Source: Bacteroidia bacterium
GTDB lineage: Bacteria; Bacteroidota; Bacteroidia; B-17B0; Aurantibacillaceae
DNA: 48,163 nt
NCBI GenBank assembly: GCA_025362575.1
Contig: JANYIQ010000012.1
Location: 1 to 48,163 of the forward strand
Reading direction: 5' to 3'
Below the pieces are notes generated by a model. It was given only the letters and a program-made list of their open reading frames with translations, ran no database searches and was not told the origin of the DNA. The translations under genes were made by a program, and so were the position numbers. The number at the start of each line of letters is the position of its first letter. Positions within the stretch are counted from its first letter, which is position 1. Below are positions 1 to 9,020 of this stretch, in pieces.

Positions 1-36
1 TTCAGTCCTTTGCTCTACCGACTGAGCTAAGGTACC
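1..36 (-). tRNA. tRNA-Phe (GAA), 5' half, cut by window edge
   Basis: Read on the minus strand, this is the first 36 nucleotides of a tRNA: a 7-nt acceptor strand GGTACCT, TA, a D arm GCTC-AGTCGGTA-GAGC, A26, an anticodon strand AAGGA, then CT followed by GAA at positions 34-36. The anticodon GAA means phenylalanine. The 3' half lies outside the window, so the acceptor pairing and T arm cannot be checked. The GC-rich stretch at about 37-95 lies just upstream on the same strand and is probably tRNA leader or spacer. Confidence 0.88.
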
Positions 37-151
37 AGCTGTCGAGGTTTCACTCGCCATCGCGGGCCTCAGCCCCACGACCATTTTGAGGATGCAAAAA
101 TACAATATTAATTTGTTTGACAAAAAAAAAGCCCAAAAAAACTTAAATTAG

Positions 152-181
152 CTTGGCGCTGAGCTTTTTCACTTAATTTAG
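152..181 (+). promoter_or_regulatory. Candidate Bacteroidota promoter for coaX
   Basis: CTTG at 152-155, an 18-nt spacer, and TAATTTAG at 174-181 resemble the Bacteroidota -33 (TTTG/TTG) and -7 (TAnnTTTG) boxes, with one mismatch in the -7 box. The -7 box ends 10 bases before the coaX ATG, so the leader would be very short. This rests on the motif and spacing only. Confidence 0.35.
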
Positions 182-191
182 CCCTGCAAAA

Positions 192-911
192 ATGAATCTA
201 TCCATCGACTTCGGTAATACCCGTGTAAAAGCCGCTCTGTTTAATAAGCATACCTTAATGCATGCCAAAGGCTACGCTAACGCAGACGAATTTATCAAGG
301 ATCTTAGCGCTTATTCTGAGGCTAATTCCTGCATCATCGGCTCAGTTACAGCCGCCCACGATAAAGTAATTGCAGCTTTAAATAAAAAGATCAAATGCCT
401 CGATTTTTCATCACAAACCCCTTTACCCATAAAAAATCTGTATCAAAGTGCTTCAACGCTTGGTTCCGACCGGATAGCCGCAGCCGTTGGTGCACATAAC
501 TTTTATCCCAATAAAAATGTGCTGAGTATCGATGCCGGTACCTGTCTCAAATTTAATTTTACAAACGCCAATAACGAATATCTTGGCGGCGCCATTTCAT
601 CGGGTTTGCAACTCAGATTTAAAGCCCTGCACGATTATACACACCGTTTGCCAAAGGTAATTTTAGATGACAGTTTCGATAAACTGATCGGCGGTACAAC
701 CCAGGAATCCATACTCTCAGGTGTAATTAACGGGATAATTTGCGAAACAGATGGCATTATCGATTCCTATAAAAAACAGTACCCTGATCTGGTGGTAGCT
801 TTTACCGGCGGCGACACCGATTTCTTTGTAAAACGCCTAAAAAATAGCATCTTTACCCACCCAAATTTAGTTTTAACGGGACTTAACGAAATATTGATCT
901 ATAATTCTTGA
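192..911 (+). CDS. coaX: Type III pantothenate kinase CoaX
   Basis: Phosphorylates pantothenate with ATP in the first step of coenzyme A synthesis, in the cytoplasm. The 239-residue protein has the ASKHA-fold features of type III enzymes: an N-terminal phosphate loop DFGNTRVK at about residues 6-13, GSDRIAAAVGAH at about 91-102, the catalytic region IDAGTCLKF at about 113, the GGAISSG glycine motif at about 132, and a late TGGD at about 205. Length is normal for the family, which is usually about 240-260. The ATG at 192 follows a plausible promoter. The stop overlaps the next start (TTGA), which suggests translational coupling to the envelope genes downstream. Confidence 0.95.
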   Translation: MNLSIDFGNTRVKAALFNKHTLMHAKGYANADEFIKDLSAYSEANSCIIGSVTAAHDKVIAALNKKIKCLDFSSQTPLPIKNLYQSASTLGSDRIAAAVGAHNFYPNKNVLSIDAGTCLKFNFTNANNEYLGGAISSGLQLRFKALHDYTHRLPKVILDDSFDKLIGGTTQESILSGVINGIICETDGIIDSYKKQYPDLVVAFTGGDTDFFVKRLKNSIFTHPNLVLTGLNEILIYNS

Positions 912-2335
912 AATTCAGCCTTAAAATACTTCCACTGATCATCTTTGTTTTTTCTTTTTCAGAAAATCTAAGATCTCAGAACCTTACTTCCAGTCCGTAT
1001 TCGCGATTTGGAATTGGTGAAATAAATCAACCGGGCTTTTCAAACATAAATGCCATGGGTGGTACTTTCATTGGATTGAAAGGCGATACAAATGCACCCA
1101 TATTTATTAATGTGGCCAACCCTGCAGCCATCGCAAACATCCGATACACTACACTTGAATTAGGCGGTTTCGCACAGTTCACGAATTTCAGTAATGCCAG
1201 TACAACAATAAAAAATAAAACCGTGAATTTTTCTTACGGAAGTTTGGGTTTTCCGATACGCCAAAAAGCTGCCGCCTGTTTTGGTTTAATGCCCTATTCA
1301 AATGTGGGTTATAATATGAGTTCCACTTCAAATGTAGACAACCTTGGCGTTATTAAATATAATTACAATGGAGAAGGTGGCATCAATAAAGCTTTTCTGG
1401 GTTTAGGACTACAGCCTTTTAAATCGAGTCTCATCAAATTTTACCGTTCTGGATATCGCGATACAGCGATAAAATATAATCATGGAAAAATATTTAAACG
1501 CAGGAAATTTTTTAAGGAAGCACTTTCTGAATTAACAGTGGGAGGAAAACTGAGCTATTTATTCGGCAACATCAATCAAACTTCCGATGTGGTTTATCCT
1601 AGCTCGATCATGTATTACAACACGAGACGTTTTCGTAATACCCGCGTAAACGACATTACCGGCGATTTCGGAATACAGACCGCCTTCAATATCGATTCCA
1701 TTGGCAAGCGCGAATTGCGTCAGAAAGTTAAGATCGGTATGGGCTATTACATTGCATTGCCCTCCATGATCGATGTGCGTTACACTAACGTCATCTATAA
1801 TTATTCGCTCAATGGTTTTGGCGATGAGATCGCGAAAGACACAGTTTTATACCTGAACAATAAAAAAAGTTCCATTAAACTTCCGCTTGAGCAAGGCATT
1901 GGCTTTAACATTAAAAAAGGCGAAAAATTATCGGTTGCTGCAGACTTAGCCTACACCAATTGGCAGCAATTCAGATATCTTGATAACATCAACGAACTCA
2001 AGAATAGTTACCGAGTATCGATAGGGTTAAATTATGTTCCGAATAAATTTGCAGCAGGTAATGGCGCATACATTAAACGTGTGCAGTATCGCATAGGTGC
2101 GTCTTACAGTAATGGTTTCCTGGATCTTAAAAACACAGCCATCAACAATTACATGGTAACTGTTGGTTTGGGATTACCGGTTGGTATTTACCGCCAGTTC
2201 TCCGTTGTTAACTTAACGGCTCAGTTCGGACAAATGGGTTCAACAAATAATGGACTCATTCAGGAAAAATACATTCGTCTTATTGCCGGTTTTACCTTTA
2301 ACGACGTTTGGTTCAAAAAATTCCGTTACGATTAA
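908..2335 (+). CDS. Predicted outer-membrane beta-barrel protein (coaX-lptC operon)
   Basis: A 475-residue protein starting at a TTG that overlaps the coaX stop. It has a signal peptide (residues 1 to about 24, MKFSLKILPLIIFVF then a polar stretch ending SQN) followed by the SPYSRFGIGEI motif that I associate with a family of Bacteroidota outer-membrane proteins. The rest is rich in alternating hydrophobic/aromatic strands and short turns and ends in a strand with aromatic residues (FNDVWFKKFRYD), as expected of a beta-barrel. Its place just before lptC hints at a role in envelope biogenesis, but the function is not known to me. The TTG start is supported by the signal peptide directly after it. 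Confidence 0.7.
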   Translation: MKFSLKILPLIIFVFSFSENLRSQNLTSSPYSRFGIGEINQPGFSNINAMGGTFIGLKGDTNAPIFINVANPAAIANIRYTTLELGGFAQFTNFSNASTTIKNKTVNFSYGSLGFPIRQKAAACFGLMPYSNVGYNMSSTSNVDNLGVIKYNYNGEGGINKAFLGLGLQPFKSSLIKFYRSGYRDTAIKYNHGKIFKRRKFFKEALSELTVGGKLSYLFGNINQTSDVVYPSSIMYYNTRRFRNTRVNDITGDFGIQTAFNIDSIGKRELRQKVKIGMGYYIALPSMIDVRYTNVIYNYSLNGFGDEIAKDTVLYLNNKKSSIKLPLEQGIGFNIKKGEKLSVAADLAYTNWQQFRYLDNINELKNSYRVSIGLNYVPNKFAAGNGAYIKRVQYRIGASYSNGFLDLKNTAINNYMVTVGLGLPVGIYRQFSVVNLTAQFGQMGSTNNGLIQEKYIRLIAGFTFNDVWFKKFRYD

Positions 2336-2345
2336 GCCCTGTCAA

Positions 2346-2909
2346 ATGAAATGGTTTAAGTACATAATTTCCGCCATAACGGTTTTAACCTTACTCCAGT
2401 CTTGCGAAAACAAACGCTCCGATATTATGGCGCTGACCCCTCCAAAAGTAAGGCCCAGCACACAGGGTAAAGGAGTTACCATGATCTATACCGATTCGGC
2501 CGCACTTAAAATGATAATGAAGGCACCTAAAATGCTGGTGTTCGATAAAAATGTATCAGAACCATTTACCATAATGCCGGAAGGTATTCTGGTGAGTTTT
2601 TACAACGACTCGGCCAAAATATCACACACGCTAAAAGCCAATTACGCCATACATTACAAGAATAGTAATCGCATGGAAGCAAAATATAATGTAGAAGTGG
2701 TGAACAAGAACGGTGAAAAGTTGAACACAGAACATTTAGTGTTTGATGAACGAAAAAAAGGCAGAGAAATAAGTTCTGATGTTTTTGTGAAAATTACAAC
2801 TGCAAAAGAGATCATCATGGGTAAAGGACTGGAAAGTAATAATGATTTTACTAAATATCAGATCAAAGAAGTAACAGGAACCATACAGTTAAAAGACGGA
2901 GAATTATAA
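2346..2909 (+). CDS. lptC: LPS export periplasmic protein LptC (lipoprotein form)
   Basis: LptC bridges the LptBFG transporter and the LptA/LptD path that carries lipopolysaccharide to the outer membrane. The 187-residue protein starts at the ATG at 2346. An upstream extension in the same frame overlaps the preceding gene and is unlikely, because the ATG at 2346 is followed at once by a lipoprotein signal (hydrophobic core, then LLQSC at about residues 14-18). The body has the LptC/OstA-like beta-jellyroll pattern: a strand on the effect of the compound in the cell (ILVSFYNDSAKISHTLKANYAIHY split by turns), then MEAKYNVEVVNKNGEKL and a C-terminal GLESNNDFTKYQI motif. Bacteroidota LptC proteins are often lipid-anchored like this. 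It is in an operon with coaX and the outer-membrane protein. Confidence 0.85.
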   Translation: MKWFKYIISAITVLTLLQSCENKRSDIMALTPPKVRPSTQGKGVTMIYTDSAALKMIMKAPKMLVFDKNVSEPFTIMPEGILVSFYNDSAKISHTLKANYAIHYKNSNRMEAKYNVEVVNKNGEKLNTEHLVFDERKKGREISSDVFVKITTAKEIIMGKGLESNNDFTKYQIKEVTGTIQLKDGEL

Positions 2910-2910
2910 A

Positions 2911-3123
2911 ATGGATCAGCGCAAAATTTTTAAAACCCTCGAGATCATCTGGCTCATTTCTGCCGGCTTAGCGGTATTGGTTACCGTATATTTTTTAATT
3001 ATAAAAGATGTAGACAGCGCTCTGTATTTTTTCTTCATGTTCTTAATTGCAGGTATTATGTATATGCTAAGAAGATATCAGCGCAAAGGGCAAGAGAAGA
3101 AGGATTCGGAGAAGAAGAAATAG
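2911..3123 (+). CDS. Small two-helix membrane protein
   Basis: A 70-residue protein whose ATG lies one base after the lptC stop. It has two predicted membrane helices (about residues 12-30 and 36-53) and a strongly basic, Lys-rich tail (RRYQRKGQEKKDSEKKK). The tight spacing puts it in the coaX-lptC operon. I recognise no named family beyond small conserved Bacteroidota membrane proteins that follow lptC. Function unknown. Confidence 0.7.
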   Translation: MDQRKIFKTLEIIWLISAGLAVLVTVYFLIIKDVDSALYFFFMFLIAGIMYMLRRYQRKGQEKKDSEKKK

Positions 3124-3148
3124 CACCCTCTATATTTTTATAGAACAG

Positions 3149-3230
3149 TTCACGCAGAGTTTCACTGATGAATGCGCAGATTTTTGCAGATTCCCATTTT
3201 GTATACCTTATCTGTGCACATCTGCGTGAC
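3149..3230. repeat. CGCAGA-type intergenic repeat, copy 1
   Basis: This stretch begins TTCACGCAGA (3149-3158) and ends TCTGCGTGA (3221-3229), which are inverted copies. Inside there are further GCGCAGAT and TGCAGAT motifs. It sits between the small membrane protein and the permease gene and shares its ends with the element at 12797-12886. It looks like a short dispersed non-coding repeat able to fold as a hairpin. Confidence 0.6.
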
Positions 3231-3311
3231 ATAAATGGCGCTTCAAACTCAAAATTTACCTCTAATCATTCTTTTAACGAAGACAAGCAATTTCCTTGTA
3301 ACTTTACCTCA

Positions 3312-4559
3312 ATGCTGTTTTTAACCCTTTTAAAAGAAAGTGTTTTTTTTGCGTGGCACTCGTTGGCTGCAAACAAGCTTAGAACCTTTTTAAGCTTGCT
3401 TGGCATTACCATTGGCATATTCGCCATTATTATCGTTTTCACCATTGTAGACAGCCTTGAAAACAATATACGAGGTAGCATTCAGAGTCTTGGCGATAAC
3501 GTTGTATTCGTTCAAAAATGGCCCTGGACATTCGGTCCTAATTACCCCTGGTGGAAATACATGAACCGTCCGGTGCCTGCTTACGATGAGTTGTTCGATA
3601 TTCAGAAAAAAACAAAGACAGCTCAGGCTGTTGCTTTCCGAATTGGGGGAAGAAAGACCATGAAGTACAAAAGTAATATTGTAGAGAATGCTTCACTTGC
3701 CGGTGTTTCTTACGATTACTATAAAATAAAATCTTTTGAGATTCAGGAAGGACGTTATTTTACCGAAGGTGAAGTGAGCGCCGGTTACAACGTTTGTATT
3801 TTAGGAAGCAAAATTGCCAACGGATTGTTTCCGAATAATCCATACCCAATTGGCGAACAAATAAAAATTGCAGGAAAAAAAGCTTACGTGATCGGTTTAT
3901 TTAAAAAAGAAGGCGAGAGTATGCTTGGAAATACCATGGATCATCAGGTGGTGGTACCTTATAATTTTGCGCGATTGATCTTAGATGTAAAATCAGAACA
4001 AAGCGATCCGTATATCGCTGTTAAAGCAAAACCTGGTGTAAGTAATGCACAAATGATCGATGAGCTCACCGGTATCATGCGCGGTGTACGCCATTTAAAA
4101 CCCATGGCGGATGATGATTTTGCATTGAACGAAACAAATTTGATCAGTAAGAACTTCGATGTACTGTTCGACATTATCGGAATGGCAGGCTGGATCATAG
4201 GAGGCTTCTCTATTTTAGTAGGTGGCTTTGGCATTGCCAACATCATGTTCGTATCTGTAAAAGAGCGTACCAATATCATTGGTATTCAAAAATCATTAGG
4301 GGCAAAAAACTATTTTATTTTACTGCAATTTTTATGCGAATCTGTTTTTTTAGCATTGATAGGAGGCATTATTGGTTTACTGCTCACCTATGGCATAACT
4401 TTTTTAGCCAGAGGTTCCATTGATATGGAAATAGCTTTAACCAAATCGAACATCATATTAGGAATAACCATATCGGTATTAATTGGCATTATAAGCGGCT
4501 TTGTGCCTGCATACAGTGCATCGCAATTAGATCCGGTAGAAGCTATAAGAAGTACATAG
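3312..4559 (+). CDS. MacB/FtsX-type ABC transporter permease
   Basis: A 415-residue inner-membrane permease of the MacB/LolC type, which uses transmembrane force to move substrates in the periplasm rather than forming a channel. The layout is classic: an N-terminal helix at about 17-45 (AANKLRTFLSLLGITIGIFA), a large periplasmic MacB_PCD domain at about 48-280, and three FtsX-domain helices at about 290-312, 338-362 and 378-400. It ends in the family signature YSASQLDPVEAIRS. I start it at the ATG at 3312. The 48-codon extension back to 3168 would translate the 3149-3230 repeat and has no homology to permease N-termini. No ATPase gene is adjacent. Confidence 0.88.
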   Translation: MLFLTLLKESVFFAWHSLAANKLRTFLSLLGITIGIFAIIIVFTIVDSLENNIRGSIQSLGDNVVFVQKWPWTFGPNYPWWKYMNRPVPAYDELFDIQKKTKTAQAVAFRIGGRKTMKYKSNIVENASLAGVSYDYYKIKSFEIQEGRYFTEGEVSAGYNVCILGSKIANGLFPNNPYPIGEQIKIAGKKAYVIGLFKKEGESMLGNTMDHQVVVPYNFARLILDVKSEQSDPYIAVKAKPGVSNAQMIDELTGIMRGVRHLKPMADDDFALNETNLISKNFDVLFDIIGMAGWIIGGFSILVGGFGIANIMFVSVKERTNIIGIQKSLGAKNYFILLQFLCESVFLALIGGIIGLLLTYGITFLARGSIDMEIALTKSNIILGITISVLIGIISGFVPAYSASQLDPVEAIRST

Positions 4560-4560
4560 A

Positions 4561-4899
4561 ATGAAACGCCCACTCATAATAACCTGGATCTGCATAATAG
4601 GTTTTATATCTATCATATTCACGTTTCCTGCTGTTTTTTCGCCATCCGTAAAAAAATTGGGTGATTTTGTTCCTGCATTATATGGTTTTTTGGTAGCAGG
4701 AAGTTTCATAGCCTATATCGGTTTATGGCACATGAAGCAATGGGGGGTTCAGTTATTTTTAGTCATATTTTTTATTAAAACGCTTTTCTTAATGTCGATA
4801 AACGATTACGGTCCCGGAACTATTTCAGGCATCGTTTTCTCGGTAATTTTCACCGGGGTATTTCTTAAGTTTTATCCTAAAATGGACCTAAATCTCTAA
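4561..4899 (+). CDS. Small integral membrane protein, four predicted helices
   Basis: A 112-residue protein whose ATG is one base after the permease stop, so the two are probably co-translated. Four hydrophobic segments are visible at about residues 5-27, 37-57, 62-79 and 85-105, with few charged residues. I recognise no family and no catalytic motif. It may be an accessory of the permease or simply a neighbour. Confidence 0.65.
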   Translation: MKRPLIITWICIIGFISIIFTFPAVFSPSVKKLGDFVPALYGFLVAGSFIAYIGLWHMKQWGVQLFLVIFFIKTLFLMSINDYGPGTISGIVFSVIFTGVFLKFYPKMDLNL

Positions 4900-5055
4900 A
4901 AGGGTAATATTTCCATCATTCAATTACGTTAATTCATCCAAAATCCAGCTAATTCAATCAAAAAGTTTTGGGGATAAAGGTTTTTTTTGTATATATTAGT
5001 ACTACAATTGAAAATCATTCACTCAGTAGAAACGTAGTTTTAATCATTATATAGC

Positions 5056-7275
5056 ATGCTTGCCGAAATAGGAACAGGAGAAATACACGAAGTATTAAAA
5101 AGCTTTTTTGGCTTTGAGGGCTTCAAAGGGAATCAGGAAAAGATCATCCAAAACGTGCTTAACGGGAAGGATACTTTCGTAATTATGCCAACCGGTGGTG
5201 GAAAATCGCTATGCTATCAATTGCCTGCCATATTAAATGAAGGAACTGCTATTGTTGTATCGCCTCTTATTGCTTTAATGAAGAACCAGGTGGATGCCAT
5301 CCGGGGCTTTAGTAATGAATCAGGAATTGCCCATTTTTTAAATTCATCATTAAATAAAAGTGAAATAGCAAAAGTAAAGGCGGATGTATTAGGTGGTAAA
5401 ACAAAATTATTATACGTTGCCCCGGAAACTTTAACCAAAGAAGATAACGTAAAGTTCTTTTCTGAATTTAAGATCTCTTTTTTCGCGATCGATGAAGCTC
5501 ATTGTATTTCAGAATGGGGTCACGATTTTCGCCCTGAGTACCGTCGCTTGCGCCCTATTATTGATAAAGTAGGAAATGTTCCGGTAATGGCTTTAACAGC
5601 AACCGCAACTCCAAAAGTACAACAGGATATTCAGAAGAACTTAGGTATGATGACCGCCACTTTATTTAAGTCATCATTTAACCGCCCGAATTTATATTAC
5701 GAAGTACGTCCTAAACAGAATGTAATTAAAGAGATCATAAAATACGTAAAACAAAACACCGGAAAGTCAGGCATTATTTATTGCTTGAGCCGTAAAAAAG
5801 TTGAAGAAATTGCACAGGCTCTTAAAGTAAATGGTATCAAAGCACAGCCTTACCACGCAGGATTAGATGCTAAAGAGCGCGCGCGTACTCAAGATCTCTT
5901 TTTGATGGAAGATATTGATGTTATTGTTGCAACGATCGCTTTTGGTATGGGTATTGATAAGCCGGATGTGCGTTACGTTATTCACCACGATATTCCAAAA
6001 TCATTGGAAGGATATTATCAGGAAACAGGTCGCGCCGGGCGTGATGGTGCCGAAGGAAATTGCGTAACCTTTTACAGTTACGATGATATCATGAAACTGG
6101 AGAAGTTCATGAAAGATAAACCGGTTGCCGAACAGGAAATTGGAAAACAAATGCTGAGCGAAACGGCTGCTTTTGCAGAAACATCTTCGTGTCGCCGTAA
6201 ATTTTTATTACATTATTTTGGTGAAGAATTCGTAGAAGCAAAATGTAATGAGATGTGCGATAATTGCGCGCACCCTAAACAACGCTTCGAAGCAAAAGAC
6301 GATCTGGAATTAGCCATCGAAACTGTTCTTGAAATTAAAGAGAAACATAAGATCAAGGATGTGATAAATGTGTTGATGGGAACATTAACAGCCACTTCAA
6401 AATCGTACAAACACAATAACCTCGATGTGTGGGGTAAAGGTGCTGAAGATGATCATAACGATAAATTCTGGAATGCCGTTTTACGCCAGGCTATTGTGAA
6501 CGGTTATCTGATGAAAGACATTGAGAATTACGGTTTGGTAAAAGTTACAGATAAAGGAAAAGACTTTTTAAAGAAACCGCACAGTATTAAATTTACATTA
6601 GATCACGATTATAGTGGCGCCGATAAAGCGCATCACGATGATGATGATTTTATTGCCGGTGGAAAGGGCGGAAGCAGTGTAGCTGATGAAACTTTATTTG
6701 CAATGCTGAAAGATCTAGTGAAGAAGATGGCAAAACAAAAAGCACTTCCTCCTTATGTGATCTTTCAAGAAACCTCTTTGGAAGAAATGTCTATTCAATA
6801 TCCTATTACCATGGAAGAATTGACAAAGATCTCAGGAGTAGGTGCAGGTAAAGCCACAAAATTCGGAAAGGCATTCATAGATCTGATCAGAACTTATGTT
6901 GATGAGAACGAAATTGAACGTCCGGTTGACATGGTCATTAAATCTGTGGTCAATAAATCGGGACTAAAAGTTTATATCATTCAGAATGTGGATCGCAAGA
7001 TCAGTTTAGTGGATATGGCCCGTTCAAAAAGTTTAAAAATGAACGATCTGTTAACGGAGATGGAAACCATTGTTGCTTCCGGAACCCGCCTGAATATTAA
7101 TTATTACATTGATGATGTAATAGATGAAGAAAAACAGGAAGAAGTAATGGAATATTTCAAAGAATCGGAAAGCGACAGCATTGACCTTGCCATGAAAGAA
7201 CTTGGCGAGAACGATTATACAGAAGAGGAGATTCGATTAATGAGAATAAGATTCCTTTCGGATTTCGGGAATTAA
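5056..7275 (+). CDS. recQ: ATP-dependent DNA helicase RecQ
   Basis: A superfamily 2 3'-5' DNA helicase used in recombination and replication-fork repair. In the 739-residue protein: Walker A PTGGGKS at about 46-52, DEAH at about 146-149 followed by [13 protein letters not shown] (the RecQ aromatic-rich loop), SAT-like LTATATP at about 178, [10 protein letters not shown] at about 238, the [10 protein letters not shown] motif VI at about 322, and a zinc-binding cluster with Cys at about 379 and C-x3-C-x2-C at about 396-403. An HRDC domain follows at about 570-640. The last 100 residues resemble the extra C-terminal helix-turn-helix region of the long Bacteroidota RecQ form; E. coli RecQ is near 610 residues. 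It stands alone with its own leader. Confidence 0.96.
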   Translation: MLAEIGTGEIHEVLKSFFGFEGFKGNQEKIIQNVLNGKDTFVIMPTGGGKSLCYQLPAILNEGTAIVVSPLIALMKNQVDAIRGFSNESGIAHFLNSSLNKSEIAKVKADVLGGKTKLLYVAPETLTKEDNVKFFSEFKISFFAIDEAHCISEWGHDFRPEYRRLRPIIDKVGNVPVMALTATATPKVQQDIQKNLGMMTATLFKSSFNRPNLYYEVRPKQNVIKEIIKYVKQNTGKSGIIYCLSRKKVEEIAQALKVNGIKAQPYHAGLDAKERARTQDLFLMEDIDVIVATIAFGMGIDKPDVRYVIHHDIPKSLEGYYQETGRAGRDGAEGNCVTFYSYDDIMKLEKFMKDKPVAEQEIGKQMLSETAAFAETSSCRRKFLLHYFGEEFVEAKCNEMCDNCAHPKQRFEAKDDLELAIETVLEIKEKHKIKDVINVLMGTLTATSKSYKHNNLDVWGKGAEDDHNDKFWNAVLRQAIVNGYLMKDIENYGLVKVTDKGKDFLKKPHSIKFTLDHDYSGADKAHHDDDDFIAGGKGGSSVADETLFAMLKDLVKKMAKQKALPPYVIFQETSLEEMSIQYPITMEELTKISGVGAGKATKFGKAFIDLIRTYVDENEIERPVDMVIKSVVNKSGLKVYIIQNVDRKISLVDMARSKSLKMNDLLTEMETIVASGTRLNINYYIDDVIDEEKQEEVMEYFKESESDSIDLAMKELGENDYTEEEIRLMRIRFLSDFGN

Positions 7276-7281
7276 GTGAGA

Positions 7282-7365
7282 TTATGATTTTGGAAGGTTT
7301 CGCCACACAAAAATCATAAAGCCGAATTTATCCCGGGCGTAGCCAAGGAATCTATTTATAAATAG
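7282..7365. other. Structured intergenic stretch after recQ
   Basis: Two separate inverted repeats lie here. TTATGATTTT at 7282-7291 pairs perfectly with AAAATCATAA at 7310-7319 (10 bp, 18-nt loop), and CTATTTATAAATAG at 7352-7365 is a perfect 14-bp palindrome. A terminator hairpin follows at 7380. No coding frame with a recognisable product covers the stretch. It could be a processed 3' UTR or a small RNA. Confidence 0.4.
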
Positions 7366-7379
7366 AAACAATGAATTTA

Positions 7380-7405
7380 ACCCGACCTTTTGGCCGGGTT
7401 TTTTA
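7380..7405 (+). terminator. Rho-independent terminator downstream of recQ
   Basis: ACCCGACC (7380-7387), loop TTTT and GGCCGGGT (7392-7399) form an 8-bp stem with one A/C mismatch. A T-rich run follows directly. It would end recQ transcription (or an RNA from the stretch just before it) ahead of the next gene. Confidence 0.65.
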
Positions 7406-7454
7406 TTTCTTTGTAGTTGAATAATTTATTGGCATTTTTAACGTTTAATATACA

Positions 7455-9020
7455 GTGTTTTCGCCTGCGGTTCATAGATACATTTTTTTATTTGGCATTT
7501 TTACGCTGGGTGGTGCCATGTTGTGGGGAGAAGTACCTACCAGTATTCCTGAGATCATTTTATCTGCAAATTGGGTATTTGAAGGGAAGTATTTGCAAAA
7601 ATGGCGTCGAATCAAAAACAACAAAGTATTCTGGGTATTGTGTTCTTTGTTCTTTCTTCATCTCATTGGTCTTTTTCATACCCATGATATTAAAAACGGT
7701 CTGGCCGACATTGGTGTAAAGGTTCCTTTGTTATTATTACCATTCTTGTTTTTTACCACAGAGCCTTTAACCCGGAGTGAGTTAAAAGGTTTGATGTACA
7801 CGGTAATTGCGGGTGTTGTAAGCAGCTCGTTATGGTGTTTGATCTATTCGTATACGCATACAATGGCTGATACTCGAACAGCCTCGCGATTTATTTCGCA
7901 CATTCGTTTTGGTTTAATGATAAACATGGGAATTTGCATTCTGGTTTATTTAATGATGAAGGAAACAAGGAACGTAAATAGAATTTTCATAACCTTGATC
8001 ATTGCTTACCTTCTATTTTTCATGATAAAGATAAGTCTGATCACAGGCCTTGTATTATTCGGCATTCTAACCATTGCCTTCAGTATATTCAATATTATCC
8101 GACAGCCTGCAAAAATAAAAATGATAAGCCTCCTGGTTCTCGTTGCAATTACCTTAACCGGTATTCTTTTCCTTAAGCAGGAGTGGGATGCTTTTCGATA
8201 CGTTGATGCTTCGGCAGCCAATCGTGTTAAAATGAAATCCGCCTCAGGAAGAGAATATTATAAGGCCTCCAAAAAACTTCATACCGAAAATGGTTTTTAT
8301 ATTGAATGTAATATTCAGTATCAGGAACTGGATTATGGATGGTACAAAAGAAGTAAAAAACACATTTACAGTGTCGACGAAAAGGGAAACACCATGATGT
8401 GGGTTTTGGTAAGGTACCTTGCGAGTAAAGGTTTAACAAAGGATTCGGCAGGTATGGCCATGCTTTCTAATCAGGATATTGTAAATGTAGAGCATGGTAT
8501 TACCAATTATAAATATGCAGATGCATCGGCACTTCGAAATCGGGTAAAAGAATTTTTCTGGGAATACCGCGATTATAAAGAAGGTTCCAATCCGTCAGGA
8601 AACACTTTGCTGATGCGTTTTGAATTCTGGAAAGCGGCTGTTTACATCATTGAACGCAATCCGGTTTTTGGGGTTGGTACCGGCGATGCAAAACGGGCCT
8701 TTAACAAAGCGTATTTCAGAACAGAAACAAAGTTATCGTACGACTGGCGTTTGCGGTCACACAATCAGTTTCTGGCAATAACGGTGGCCTTTGGTTTAAC
8801 CGGATTACTTGTTTTTATTTTTTATCTGTTTTATCCTTTGCTCAAATTAAAGAACAAATTAAATCCGCTCTATTATATGTTCTTCATAATTGCGATCGTT
8901 TCTTTTTTAACAGAAGATACTCTTGAAACCCAGGCGGGAGATACTTTTTTTGCCTATTACAATTCTCTGTTCTTGTGGCTGGCTTCATCTGATAAAGAAA
9001 AAAGCAGGGAAGAAATTTAG
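7455..9020 (+). CDS. O-antigen ligase / Wzy-like polysaccharide membrane protein
   Basis: A 521-residue multi-spanning membrane protein with about ten to eleven hydrophobic segments. These are broken by a long polar region at about residues 255-400, the usual large periplasmic loop of the Wzy_C/WaaL family. Near the loop end is the family motif FGVGTGDAK followed by YDWRLRSHNQFLAITVAFG at about 428-447, whose Arg-x-His-Asn matches the conserved ligase/polymerase site. These enzymes transfer undecaprenyl-linked glycans to lipid A core or polymerise them. The start is a GTG at 7455 with no clear ribosome site, so it is uncertain. The end overlaps the convergent gene by 4 bp. Substrate unknown. 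Confidence 0.8.
   Translation: MFSPAVHRYIFLFGIFTLGGAMLWGEVPTSIPEIILSANWVFEGKYLQKWRRIKNNKVFWVLCSLFFLHLIGLFHTHDIKNGLADIGVKVPLLLLPFLFFTTEPLTRSELKGLMYTVIAGVVSSSLWCLIYSYTHTMADTRTASRFISHIRFGLMINMGICILVYLMMKETRNVNRIFITLIIAYLLFFMIKISLITGLVLFGILTIAFSIFNIIRQPAKIKMISLLVLVAITLTGILFLKQEWDAFRYVDASAANRVKMKSASGREYYKASKKLHTENGFYIECNIQYQELDYGWYKRSKKHIYSVDEKGNTMMWVLVRYLASKGLTKDSAGMAMLSNQDIVNVEHGITNYKYADASALRNRVKEFFWEYRDYKEGSNPSGNTLLMRFEFWKAAVYIIERNPVFGVGTGDAKRAFNKAYFRTETKLSYDWRLRSHNQFLAITVAFGLTGLLVFIFYLFYPLLKLKNKLNPLYYMFFIIAIVSFLTEDTLETQAGDTFFAYYNSLFLWLASSDKEKSREEI

Noticed and set aside
37-95. A second tRNA or small coding gene upstream of tRNA-Phe
   Set aside because: It has no D-arm or T-arm pattern, and the open frame through it runs straight into the tRNA, a common spurious call.
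3168-3311. N-terminal extension of the permease gene
   Set aside because: It translates an intergenic repeat and has no match to permease N-termini; the ATG at 3312 begins the conserved helix.
7417-7719. A 100-codon frame overlapping the O-antigen-ligase-like gene
   Set aside because: It lies inside the longer membrane-protein gene in another frame, has no recognisable family, and the gene at 7455 has clear motifs.
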